Assembly: GCA_045600125.1 (NCBI GenBank)
Contig: JAZRXH010000101.1
Location: 1-64,000, forward strand
Reading direction: 5' to 3'
Origin: SIG622 sp045600125
GTDB lineage: Bacteria > Bacillota > Clostridia > Oscillospirales > CAG-382
Length of the DNA stretch: 64,000 nt
Part shown: piece after piece, positions 32,382-41,350 of the stretch
Position numbering within the stretch: the stretch's first letter is position 1
Layout: the number at the start of each line of letters is the position of its first letter
The notes under the pieces: model-generated
What the model saw: only the letters and a program-made list of their open reading frames with translations
What the model was told of the DNA's origin: nothing
The model's database searches: none
Made by a program: the position numbers and the translations under genes

Positions 32382-34669
32382 TACTCAAATCTCTCCTCCT
32401 CTTTGGATTTGCGGATCTTTTCGGACATGGACTGGATCTCGACCAGCTTGTAATACTTGCCCTTCTTTGCCATCAGCTCTTCGTGGGTGCCGTTCTCGAT
32501 GATCTCGCCCTTATCCACCACGATGATTTTGTTCGCTTTACGCAGAGTGGAAAGACGGTGGGCGATCATGAGGGTCGTTCTGCCGCTGATGAGGCGCTCG
32601 ATGGCTTCCTGAATGAGGTTTTCCGTTTCGGAATCGACAGAAGCGGTAGCCTCGTCGAAAATGAGCATGCTCGGGTTCTTGAGGACGGCTCTGGCGATGG
32701 AAATTCTCTGCCGCTCACCGCCGGAAAGTCCGATACCCCGCTCGCCCAGCATGGAATCGTAAGCGTCGGGCTGACGGGCGATGAACTCATGGGCGTTGGC
32801 AATCTCGGCGGCGTGGATGACCTCCTCGACTCTTGCGTCGGGGCTTCCGTAGGCGATGTTGTTGAACACCGTATCACGGAAGAGCATGGGCTCCTGCTGT
32901 ACGTAGCCGATTTTCGAGCGGTAGTAGGTAAGGTCGATATTTTTGATGTTCTGCCCGTCCACGAGAATCTCGCCCTCGTAGTTGTCGTAGAAGCGCATGA
33001 GAAGGTTTATCAGCGTGGACTTTCCCGAGCCGGTGGTGCCCACGATGCCCACGATGTCGCCGGGCTCGATGGTGAGGTTGATGTTCTGGAGGGTCATCTT
33101 GGTGCGGTCGAAGGAGAAGTTCACGTTTCTGAACTCGATTTTTCCCTTGATCTCCGGGCAGTTGCCCTTACCGTTGTCGTCCTCCTCCTCGGCGTCGATG
33201 ATGTCGAGGATCCTTTCGGCGGCGGCAAGCGCATGCTGATAGGAGTCGGAGAGGTTGGCGAAGAAGTTGACCGGCTCATAGAACATGGCAGCGTAGGAGA
33301 TGAAGGACATGAGCACACCCGTGGTCAGGCTTCCGGTCCCGCGAACCACCCATGTACCTCCGACGAGCCATATGAGAAGCGAGCCGCAGTTCACGAAGAA
33401 GGCGACGATATTCGGGAAGGCAGTGGAAATCTTGGCGGAAGCCACGTCCACCCGCAGCCATTCTTTGTTGGTGTCGGAAAATTTATCCACGGCTCTCTCC
33501 TCGCCTGCGAAGGATTTTACCACCTTGATGCAGGGGAGCGAGTCGGTGAGGATCGAAACGACGGCGGACCATCTTCTCCAGATCCGGCGGTAGAACGGAA
33601 GGATGAGCTTCTTGAAATAACGGGATCCGATGACGATGAACGGGATGGGGATCAGAGAGAGGAGGGTGAGTTTCCAGTTCATGAGCAGCATGATGACCAC
33701 GATGCCGATGAGCTTGAAGAACTCGACCACGACCTCCTGCGTCACTCTGAGCATGAACGCCTGAATGGTATTCGAGTCGCCGCTGATACGGTTGATGACC
33801 GAGCCCGTGGAGGTCTTGTCGTAGAACCGCATGGGAAGATGCTGTGCCTTGCGGTATACGTCGTTCCGAAGGGAATAGACCATGCGGTCGCCGCTGAGGC
33901 GCATCCGGTAACCCCGGAGGATACCGATGGCGTGCTGGAGGAGATGGGCGCCAAGAAGGATGAGAATGACGGTCTTCAGCTTTCCGATGTCGCTGTTGGG
34001 AAGAATGTCATCGACAAGGTTCTTGGTCACGTAAGGCGGGAGCAGGGACAGAGCCGTGGAGATAACGGCGAGCAGAAGACAGAACACGATATTCCATATC
34101 TCCGGCTTCAGGTATTTCACAAGCTTTGCCACTACCTTGCCCTTGGACTGGCAGTTTATGCATTCGGCGCCGGGGTGCAGGAGCTGACGTCCGCACTTCG
34201 GGCAGCAGTTCATCATTTTTTCGTAGGTGGCGCCCACCACGTCGTAAGCCCGGTCGAGGTCGCCGCCGGCGCTGACGCTGCGGATGAATTCCACCGCCAT
34301 GTCGCACAGAGTGACGATGGCGTAGGAGAAGCGGAAGGTCTCGGTCTTCTTCCCGTCCTTCCCGGTCACGATGAGCCGGGCGTTGCCGTACATACGCTTG
34401 ACCGAGGCGTCGGAAATTTCGTCGTAACGGAAAAGGAGCACGCCGTCTTCCTTCTTCGAGGGGTCGATGCTGATGATGCGCTCGTTCGTCGCCGCAAGCA
34501 GCGTTTCACCGTATCTGGCGCCGAGGGTCAGGTCACCGACGATGAGGAAGAGCAGCTTTTCGGTGCTTTTGCCTTTTCTTTGCTTTTTCGGTTCGTCCAG
34601 TGTTTTTTCGAGGATTTCGAGGATCTCCTTCGATGGCTTTTTGTTGGAAAGAACTCCCGTAAGATCCAT
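32381..34669 (-). CDS. ABC exporter with N-terminal regulatory region and zinc ribbon
   Basis: This 762-residue half-size exporter has an added N-terminus. Residues 1-150 resemble a PH-like beta domain. A zinc ribbon follows (CCPKCGRQLLHPGAECINC, about 154-172), then six membrane helices (about 185-470). The nucleotide-binding domain has Walker A GTTGSGKS, signature LSGGERQ, Walker B MLIFDEATA and the switch His in MIAHRLS. Ordinary half exporters are about 580 residues. The start is ATG 34669 with GAAAGGAG upstream; the longer frame crosses the promoter. It heads an operon with DUF1854 and a c-di-AMP receptor. Substrate is unknown. Confidence 0.9.
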   Translation of the reverse strand: MDLTGVLSNKKPSKEILEILEKTLDEPKKQRKGKSTEKLLFLIVGDLTLGARYGETLLAATNERIISIDPSKKEDGVLLFRYDEISDASVKRMYGNARLIVTGKDGKKTETFRFSYAIVTLCDMAVEFIRSVSAGGDLDRAYDVVGATYEKMMNCCPKCGRQLLHPGAECINCQSKGKVVAKLVKYLKPEIWNIVFCLLLAVISTALSLLPPYVTKNLVDDILPNSDIGKLKTVILILLGAHLLQHAIGILRGYRMRLSGDRMVYSLRNDVYRKAQHLPMRFYDKTSTGSVINRISGDSNTIQAFMLRVTQEVVVEFFKLIGIVVIMLLMNWKLTLLSLIPIPFIVIGSRYFKKLILPFYRRIWRRWSAVVSILTDSLPCIKVVKSFAGEERAVDKFSDTNKEWLRVDVASAKISTAFPNIVAFFVNCGSLLIWLVGGTWVVRGTGSLTTGVLMSFISYAAMFYEPVNFFANLSDSYQHALAAAERILDIIDAEEEDDNGKGNCPEIKGKIEFRNVNFSFDRTKMTLQNINLTIEPGDIVGIVGTTGSGKSTLINLLMRFYDNYEGEILVDGQNIKNIDLTYYRSKIGYVQQEPMLFRDTVFNNIAYGSPDARVEEVIHAAEIANAHEFIARQPDAYDSMLGERGIGLSGGERQRISIARAVLKNPSMLIFDEATASVDSETENLIQEAIERLISGRTTLMIAHRLSTLRKANKIIVVDKGEIIENGTHEELMAKKGKYYKLVEIQSMSEKIRKSKEEERFE

Positions 34670-34861
34670 GATCCGATCACTCCTTTCTGCCGCCGTAACA
34701 AAGAGTATCCCAATGCGGGAGGGCAGCGGACAGAACATTTTCGAAGGTTTGCCTATTTTCGGATGACTGACCGTGAGAAGGCTTGCCGCAAAGGACGGTT
34801 TTCGGTTTCGGTACGGCTTTCCGGGAACGTCGGCACGGCAAAACCGCCTTCGGTCAAGATG

Positions 34862-34890
34862 TTTATAGCACAAAGAGCCGGGAAAGTCAA
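34862..34890 (-). promoter_or_regulatory. Sigma-A promoter of the ABC-DUF1854-DarA operon
   Basis: TTGACT (34885-34890) and TATAAA (34862-34867) on the minus strand are separated by 17 bases. The leader to ATG 34669 would be about 185 bases. Confidence 0.75.
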
Positions 34891-35284
34891 GCAAAAACGG
34901 GGAAAAAAACACGTTTCGGAAATTTGTAGAAAAAAGCGTTATTTTGTCGTCCTTTTTGCCGCAAAATAACGGTATCGGGAAATCGGTCAAAAGCTCCGCA
35001 AAATCCCGTCTGTATTTGCCTTGCGAATCGGTCTTGCCCGTTTCAGACTTTTCCGAATGTATAAAATGTTGAAAAAATACGGGAGGGTATTATAAGCAAA
35101 AAAACACGACCCATAAAAATCTACACTTTATACATTATACATTGCCGTTTCCGCTTCTCAAAAAACTCAAAAAAACGGAAAGCAAAAAGGCAAAGGTCCG
35201 CAAAATACCCGTTATTTTTCAAACCGTATTTTTTCAAAAAAGGAGAAACGTTCAATAAATAATGTAGAATTGGCGACAGATATG
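34891..35284. other. AT-rich divergent intergenic region
   Basis: This separates the exporter operon from the divergent SLH surface protein. I see A/T tracts, a short tandem TATACATTA motif near 35130 and a 6-bp TTTCCG/CGGAAA dyad, but no convincing gene, RNA or terminator. Confidence 0.4.
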
Positions 35285-35293
35285 TGTTATACT
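35285..35293 (+). promoter_or_regulatory. Extended -10 promoter candidate for the SLH/beta-helix gene
   Basis: TGTTATACT has the TG extension and a good -10 (TATACT, 35288-35293). No -35 match is seen at 16-18 bases. The leader to ATG 35445 would be about 145 bases. Confidence 0.45.
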
Positions 35294-35444
35294 GTTGAGT
35301 GGTTATTTGTAAACACGGCAGAAAACGGTTTTCTTCAGGCAAAAGTCCTTTTCTTTACGTGGCTTGCATTCCCGTGATACGATTTTTTCTTTGCGCCGTC
35401 GTGCATTCAAAAAAGGCGTAAAAGAGAGGAAGGTTAAAAGGTAT

Positions 35445-38400
35445 ATGAAAATGGCAAAACAAAGAGCAAAAACAAGACTCCGCATTTCGTCGCTTCTTCT
35501 TGGCATACTTCTGACCGTCAGCTGTATCGGCAGTCCCGTACACGTTTCGGCAGCGAGCTACAGTAAGGTGATCAGTTACAGAGATATCAGTCTTTCCGAT
35601 ATTCCGGCGGTCGATCCCGCCTCTCTGACGGTCATGACACCCTCGAACACACAGGGAATACGTCTTGTTGCCAAGCCGGACAGCGGAAGCGCCGAGCCCT
35701 GCGCTCTGGATCTGAATATCCTCTCTTCCGCCAACGTGCCCGTCTCCGTCCTGCAGTACGTGCAGCTGAAGATCTATTACACGGGAAGCGCCGCCGTGGG
35801 AAAGCGCATGAAGATCGTGATTCCCGAGGAAGCGTTCGGCATTCAGCGCACCCGTGAGGTGTATTCCTCCGAAACGATCGTTTCGAGTACCGACGTGCAG
35901 AATATCACCTTCAATCTGAAGGATGCGCTCTTTAACAACTACTTCCCCGGCACCATGCTGCCGCCTGTCCGCCTTTATCCCTTCGGGAACATCCCCGTAA
36001 AGAACCTCCCCGCCGGCGAGACCGTAAAGCTGAACACCGTTTCCTTCCTCGGCTCCGAGAATCTCTCCTCCGGAACGCCGGTCTGCTATGAGGTATACTT
36101 TGACGGCGGCATCCCCGGCTGCAGCGGCACGGCGCCGGATCCTCTCCTTCTGCCCGTCGGCTCTGCCTTCACCCTTCCCGAATGCCCCTTCACCCGGGAG
36201 GACGGTCGGTTCATGAACTGGATCTGCTCCGCCGACGGCAATCTGTATGCTCCCGGCGACTCCTACACCCTCACCGCAAGAAAATTCACCGACGGCAATA
36301 CGACGGCGCAGACATACTTCTACGCCAACTGGACCCACGAGAGCAGCGTGCCGGTGACCCCCACCAAGGCTGTGTCCTACTCCACCTACAACGACGGTGT
36401 AGTCAATCACCTCGAAACGGCATTCCTCGAAAAGAACTGCGAATTTGACGGCGTCAATACCCTTCGTGTCACACCGAACTTCGCTTATACCGCTTCCGCA
36501 ACCCAGCTCGCCCTTGACTCCTGGAACTGGAACAATATGCCTCTGGACGTGGGCGTCTACAAGTATGTGGACGTGGTCTATTACCTCAAATCGGCGAATA
36601 CCTCTGCGACGGTAAAGCCCCGGATGCAGCTGAGATTCCTCTCAAAGAGCACGCCGGGCTATCCGATTACCCTGACGGTATCCTTCACGCAGAGTGAAAG
36701 CCAGCTTACGAAAAACGAATGGGCGGTGGCTTCCTTTGACATCTCCAGACTTTCGGACGTTCTGAATCCCGCAAGAACGACGGGCACCGTCAGCCAGCTT
36801 CATTTCTACCCCTTCGGCAGCTTTACCGCAAAGACCGACGTTACATATAAAAAATTCCTTGAGAGAAGAGGTCTCTCCGACGGCGACGAGCTGTATATCG
36901 CCGACTTCGTCTTCTACGGTGAAAAGCCGAGGACTGCCTCCGCCATCATTCCCGCTTATCTCGGCGGCTATGACGACGGCACCTTCCGTCCGAATGCGAC
37001 TATCACGAGAGCGGAGGGCGCCGCCATGCTGGCGAAGGCTGCCGGCATTACAAACGGTATCCGCACCGGCTTTACCGACGTTGCCTCCTCCGACTGGTAC
37101 TTCAGATACGTTGCCGCTCTCGATGCAAAGCACGTCTTCGGCACCGATACCTCCGGCAAGACCTTCTCGGGCGATGAAGACCTTTCCGAGACGGATTTCC
37201 TGACCTGGATCATGCGGCTCAAGAGCAGTTACGCCGCTTCCTACGCCTTTGAGGGCACAAAGACTCTCACGAGAGGCAGAGCTGCTTACCTTGTAAGCAA
37301 CCTGCTCCTCGACAGCTTCGGAACGCAGAGCTTCGGCGGCGCTGTCAGTCCCTTCAGCGACGTATCGACCACTGACTGGTGCTACAACGATATCGTCGGC
37401 GCCTCGGTGCGCCGCCTGCAGTTCAACGCAAACGGCGGCTCCCGCATTTCCGACGTGCTTGCCATAGGAGCGCAGTCCGCCGAGACCGGCGGGTACGACT
37501 ACGCTGCCGGTGTGAACTACGTGGCACAGCTGGATAACCTGACGGCAGAGAAGATCAGTGCAATCCGCAGCGCTCCCTCCGAATACACCCAGCTGCCCGG
37601 TAAGAAGATTTACTACGTCTCCACCAGCGAAGGTACTCCCTACTCTTCGGCAACGTCCGCCACGACAAACATCCGTGTCACCGAGGCGACCGGACTTACC
37701 GACTTCAATACGGCGGTCAACGGCACAAACTCCAAAATCAATCTCAACCCCGGCGACATCGTCCTCTTCAAGAGAGGCGAGACCTTCCGGGGAGCCATGA
37801 CGGCGTGCGACGGCGTGACCTACTCCGCCTACGGCGAGGGTGAAAAGCCTCTGCTCACCCGCTCCCCCGAAAACGCCGCCGTATCTTCCCGCTGGACTCT
37901 GTGGCGCGAGGATGCCGCCACCGGCAAAAAGGTCTGGAAGTACACCGGACCCAAGCAGACCCAGGACGTGGGCGGCATCACCTATACCCTCTCCTCCGGC
38001 GTGACCAAGGTAGGACTTAAGGAGCTCTGCGACTATAAGAACAACGCCTTCTATATGCGAGGCACCTCCAAAGCACTGGACGTATGGACCATGCTCGACC
38101 GGGACACCGCCTTCTGGCATTCCGGCGCCTACACCGACAACGGCAACAGCGCTTCTGTCCCTGCCACCGACCTCTACTGGCGTTTCGACGCCGGCAACCC
38201 CGGTCTTCTCTGCTCGGATATCGAATTCAACCTTCACACCAACTGCATCACCTGCGGCACCCATTCGAACGTGACCTTTGACAACCTCTGCATCAAGTAC
38301 TTCGGCTCTCACGGTATCGGCGCCTCCACCATTGCCAATCTGACCATCCGCAACTGCGAGATCGGCTGGGGCGGCGGTGCGATCCAGTACTACAAGAACG

Positions 38401-39062
38401 GAAGCGTGACGAGATTCGGCAACGGCGTCGAGATCTACGGCGGTCTCCGCAACTACACGATCGAGAACTGCTACATCTATGAGATCTACGATGCGGGCAT
38501 CACCCACCAGTATTCCAGCTCCACCACGGCGTCCAATCATCTCTTTATGGAAAACGTAAAGTACCTCAATAACGTCATCGAAAAATGCTCCTACAATATC
38601 GAGTACTTCGCCGGAACGCTGACCAACACCGTGAACGGAGCGACGGTATCCTATGAGTCCTTCATGAAGGACGTGGACATAAACGGCAACATCCTCCGGA
38701 TGGCAGGCTACGGCTGGGGCATGCAGCGTCCCTCCAACGCTCCCTCCAACATCAAGGGCTGGACGCACAACAACCACGCCATCAACTTCACACTGCGGAA
38801 CAACATCATCGACCGTACCATCGACACCCAGCAGAACGCCACCGACTATCTGATGCAGCTCGGTTCCACCTATTACGGCAGTATGCCGCAGATGACGAAT
38901 AACGTCTTCGTGCAGGTGCCCGGACGGATCCTGTTCTTCTTCTGCGACACAAGCTATCCCTGCTCCGAGCTTGCCGAAAACGCCGCCAACTCTCTGACCG
39001 GCACCGGCAACACCGTCTACTTCTACCCCGATGATTTCTCGGAGTACCCCTACGTTCCCTGA
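35445..39062 (+). CDS. SLH-domain surface protein with beta-helix (polysaccharide lyase-like) domain
   Basis: This 1,205-residue exported protein has a signal peptide at 1-38 (SPVHVSA-ASY). A bacterial-repeat (InlB B-type) unit at about 215-300 includes GDSYTLTARKF and TYFYANW. SLH-like segments at about 500-660 (YLGGYDDGTFRPNATITRAE, FTDVASSDWYFRYVAALDAK) would hold it to secondary cell-wall polymer. The C-terminal half (about 715-1200) is a right-handed beta-helix with GTHSNVTFDNLCIKYFGSHG and repeated NLTIRNCEI or YTIENCYIY turns. Such helices usually bind or cleave polysaccharides, but no lyase family can be assigned. ATG 35445 follows AGAGGAAGG. A terminator follows. Confidence 0.85.
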   Translation: MKMAKQRAKTRLRISSLLLGILLTVSCIGSPVHVSAASYSKVISYRDISLSDIPAVDPASLTVMTPSNTQGIRLVAKPDSGSAEPCALDLNILSSANVPVSVLQYVQLKIYYTGSAAVGKRMKIVIPEEAFGIQRTREVYSSETIVSSTDVQNITFNLKDALFNNYFPGTMLPPVRLYPFGNIPVKNLPAGETVKLNTVSFLGSENLSSGTPVCYEVYFDGGIPGCSGTAPDPLLLPVGSAFTLPECPFTREDGRFMNWICSADGNLYAPGDSYTLTARKFTDGNTTAQTYFYANWTHESSVPVTPTKAVSYSTYNDGVVNHLETAFLEKNCEFDGVNTLRVTPNFAYTASATQLALDSWNWNNMPLDVGVYKYVDVVYYLKSANTSATVKPRMQLRFLSKSTPGYPITLTVSFTQSESQLTKNEWAVASFDISRLSDVLNPARTTGTVSQLHFYPFGSFTAKTDVTYKKFLERRGLSDGDELYIADFVFYGEKPRTASAIIPAYLGGYDDGTFRPNATITRAEGAAMLAKAAGITNGIRTGFTDVASSDWYFRYVAALDAKHVFGTDTSGKTFSGDEDLSETDFLTWIMRLKSSYAASYAFEGTKTLTRGRAAYLVSNLLLDSFGTQSFGGAVSPFSDVSTTDWCYNDIVGASVRRLQFNANGGSRISDVLAIGAQSAETGGYDYAAGVNYVAQLDNLTAEKISAIRSAPSEYTQLPGKKIYYVSTSEGTPYSSATSATTNIRVTEATGLTDFNTAVNGTNSKINLNPGDIVLFKRGETFRGAMTACDGVTYSAYGEGEKPLLTRSPENAAVSSRWTLWREDAATGKKVWKYTGPKQTQDVGGITYTLSSGVTKVGLKELCDYKNNAFYMRGTSKALDVWTMLDRDTAFWHSGAYTDNGNSASVPATDLYWRFDAGNPGLLCSDIEFNLHTNCITCGTHSNVTFDNLCIKYFGSHGIGASTIANLTIRNCEIGWGGGAIQYYKNGSVTRFGNGVEIYGGLRNYTIENCYIYEIYDAGITHQYSSSTTASNHLFMENVKYLNNVIEKCSYNIEYFAGTLTNTVNGATVSYESFMKDVDINGNILRMAGYGWGMQRPSNAPSNIKGWTHNNHAINFTLRNNIIDRTIDTQQNATDYLMQLGSTYYGSMPQMTNNVFVQVPGRILFFFCDTSYPCSELAENAANSLTGTGNTVYFYPDDFSEYPYVP

Positions 39063-39084
39063 TTTTCCCGCAGTAAATATGCAC

Positions 39085-39121
39085 ACGGCGGCAATGCTTC
39101 ACGGCACTGCCGCTGTATTTT
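39085..39121 (+). terminator. Terminator of the SLH/beta-helix gene
   Basis: ACGGCGGCA (39085-39093) and TGCCGCTGT (39108-39116) pair with one G-U, then ATTTTTGC follows. Confidence 0.75.
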
Positions 39122-39253
39122 TGCATTTTGGCATATTATTATCCGGAAGGACGAAAAGCGGAAAAGCACATCCGGACTTCCTTCTATGGTATTTATTCCA
39201 AATGCCGGCAGATTTTTTTGTTGAATACGCCGACAATAAATTTGTCAAATCTG

Positions 39254-39282
39254 TTGCGTTATCTGTAAAACTATGTTATAAT
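39254..39282 (+). promoter_or_regulatory. Sigma-A promoter of the NSS transporter
   Basis: TTGCGT (39254-39259), 17 bases, TATAAT (39277-39282) with a TG extension just before the -10. The AGGAGG ribosome site is at about 39303. Confidence 0.85.
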
Positions 39283-39316
39283 AGGATGATAAAATACCAT
39301 TAGGAGGTACTTTTTT

Positions 39317-40693
39317 ATGGACAACAGAGAAAAACTCGGTTCCCGGCTCGGCTTCATACTGCTGTCGGCAGGCTGCGCCATCGGCTGCGGCAACGTATGG
39401 AAATTCCCGTGGATGGCGGGCAAGTACGGCGGAGGCGGCTTTGTTTTCGTTTATCTCATCTGTCTTCTCGTTCTCGGCCTTCCGGTCATGACCATGGAAT
39501 TCGCTCTCGGACGTGCGTCCCAGGCTTCCCCCGTAAAAATGCTCGGAAAGCTCCAGAGACCGAAGCAGGGCTGGAAGGCATACGGTCCCTTCGCTCTCAT
39601 CGGCAACGTCGCCCTCATGTCCTTCTATACGGTCGTTACCGGCTGGATCTTCTACTACTTCGGTAAATTCCTGCTTGGCAAGAATTCAGACCTGAACCTT
39701 GATATGCTGACGGAAACCGGTGAATCGGTGAACCCCTTCGTCAACATGATCACGAATCCTTCGCTGAACGTGATCTTCCTTCTCGTAGTCGTTGTTATCG
39801 GCTTCGGCATCCTCTGCTTCAATCTGCAGGGCGGTCTTGAAAGAGTCACCAAGTATTTGATGCTCATTCTTTTCTTCCTCATGATCGTTCTTGCCGTTTA
39901 CAGCGCAACTCTTCCGGGTGCGGCTGAAGGCTACAGGTTCTACCTTCTTCCCGACTTTTCCAAGATCACGCCCGAAGTCATCGTCGGCGCCATGAACCAG
40001 GCGTTCTTCACGCTCAGCCTCGGGATCGGCTCCATGGCGATCTTCGGCTCCTACATCGGCAAGGAGCGTTCTCTCCTCGGTGAGTCTGTCAATGTCATCC
40101 TTCTCGATACCTTCGTAGCACTCATGGCGGGCATGATCATGTTCCCCGCCTGCACTACCTACAACCTCGACCTCGATGCAGGTCCTGCGCTCCTCTTCAA
40201 CACCATGGCGACCGTCTTCAACAGAATGGGCGCTACCGGTCGTTGGATCGGCGCTCTCTTCTTCCTCTTCATGTGCTTTGCGGCTCTCTCTACCGTTCTT
40301 GCGGTATTCGAGAACATTCTTGCGATGATACGTGAGCTCACCGGACTTTCCCGTCCCATGGGCTGCCTTGTTTGCGGTATCGGTATTTTCCTTCTCGGTC
40401 TTACCACCGCCCTCGGCTACAGCGTTCTCTCCGGCTTTGTTCCCTTCGCAGAAGGCACCGCATTCCTCGATTTCTGGGATTTCATCGTTTCCACCAATCT
40501 CCTTCCTCTGGGCTCTCTCGTATTTGCTTTGTTCTGCACCACCAAGATGGGTTGGGGCTGGGACAACTTCAAGGCAGAAGCAAACTGCGGCAAGGGTCTC
40601 AAGGTCAAGGACTGGATGCAGCCCGTCTTCAATTCCGTTCCCGTTATCGTTCTCGTGCTCTACGTTTACGGTCTTATTACCTTCGCCTGGTAA
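39317..40693 (+). CDS. Sodium-dependent transporter, NSS (SNF) family
   Basis: This 458-residue membrane protein has about eleven to twelve membrane segments. It is the size of bacterial LeuT-type transporters. The first helix carries the family signature CAIGCGNVWKFPWMAGKYGG, which forms the sodium and substrate site. A later helix has NQAFFTLSLGIGSMAIFGSY. It should import an amino acid or indole-like amine with Na+. ATG 39317 is 8 bases after AGGAGG. Monocistronic between its promoter and a terminator. Confidence 0.92.
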   Translation: MDNREKLGSRLGFILLSAGCAIGCGNVWKFPWMAGKYGGGGFVFVYLICLLVLGLPVMTMEFALGRASQASPVKMLGKLQRPKQGWKAYGPFALIGNVALMSFYTVVTGWIFYYFGKFLLGKNSDLNLDMLTETGESVNPFVNMITNPSLNVIFLLVVVVIGFGILCFNLQGGLERVTKYLMLILFFLMIVLAVYSATLPGAAEGYRFYLLPDFSKITPEVIVGAMNQAFFTLSLGIGSMAIFGSYIGKERSLLGESVNVILLDTFVALMAGMIMFPACTTYNLDLDAGPALLFNTMATVFNRMGATGRWIGALFFLFMCFAALSTVLAVFENILAMIRELTGLSRPMGCLVCGIGIFLLGLTTALGYSVLSGFVPFAEGTAFLDFWDFIVSTNLLPLGSLVFALFCTTKMGWGWDNFKAEANCGKGLKVKDWMQPVFNSVPVIVLVLYVYGLITFAW

Positions 40694-40720
40694 TGGATTG
40701 ACAGCAGCATAAGACAGTTT

Positions 40721-40757
40721 TACCCCGCCTCGGGCATTTCCGAAGCGGGGTATTTTT
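40721..40757 (+). terminator. Terminator of the NSS transporter
   Basis: TACCCCGC pairs with GCGGGGTA, and TCGG with CCGA inside, followed by TTTTTC. Confidence 0.85.
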
Positions 40758-40822
40758 CTGCAAGCTCTCGGAAGGAAAAGCCTTTCCTTCGGTCTTTCTT
40801 TTTTCGGGAAAGACCGAACCGG

Positions 40823-41131
40823 TCAAAGAAGGGCGACGATCTCTTCCTTCGGACGGTAGCCCACCGAGGTGTTTGTGATCTTCCCGTCCTTCACCACCAC
40901 AACGGTGGGGATGCTCATGATCCCGAAGGCGGCGCTGAGCTCCGGCTCCTCGTCCACGTTCACCTTGCAGACCTTCACCTTGCCGTCGTACTCGGCAGCG
41001 ATCTCCTCGATGACGGGAGCGAGCATACGGCAGGGACCGCACCAGGTCGCCCAGAAGTCGATGAGAACGGGAAGAGCCGACTGTTTTACTTCTTTTTCAA
41101 AACTGTCCTTTGTCAATGTGATTTCCGACAT
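40823..41131 (-). CDS. trxA: Thioredoxin
   Basis: This 102-residue classical thioredoxin has the active site WCGPC (Cys31, Cys34) in LIDFWATWCGPCRMLAP and the cis-proline in MSIPTVVV. It reduces protein disulfides. ATG 41131 has GAGGAGG upstream; the frame continues to 41170 without another site. A -35/-10 pair TTGTTT-N17-TAAATA can be drawn about 50 bases upstream. A thiol-redox operon (43190-44806) lies further up but is separated by an AT-rich gene. Confidence 0.93.
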   Translation of the reverse strand: MSEITLTKDSFEKEVKQSALPVLIDFWATWCGPCRMLAPVIEEIAAEYDGKVKVCKVNVDEEPELSAAFGIMSIPTVVVVKDGKITNTSVGYRPKEEIVALL

Positions 41132-41246
41132 ATTGTACCTCCTCATCGTAGATTTTGAAGCCTTATACATATTTAATTATGTTTCCTTCGCAAAACAACT
41201 TGATTTATTCATGTTTTTTTGCCTTTGTGACGTCGTATTATCAAAA

Positions 41247-41266
41247 TGTTATCAGCTTTGATAACA
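41247..41266. promoter_or_regulatory. Perfect inverted repeat upstream of thioredoxin
   Basis: TGTTATCA and TGATAACA flank a 4-base centre, and a further TTATCA half-site lies at 41238-41243. On the minus strand the hairpin is followed by TTTTG, so it may be a weak terminator for the exonuclease gene instead of an operator for trxA. Confidence 0.45.
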
Positions 41267-41350
41267 GCTTTGTTCGTTTCTTGCGTTAGCAACGCCGTCC
41301 CTATATAGTTTCAAGCCATAAAAGTGAAAATACTTATTGCCATTGTTTGC

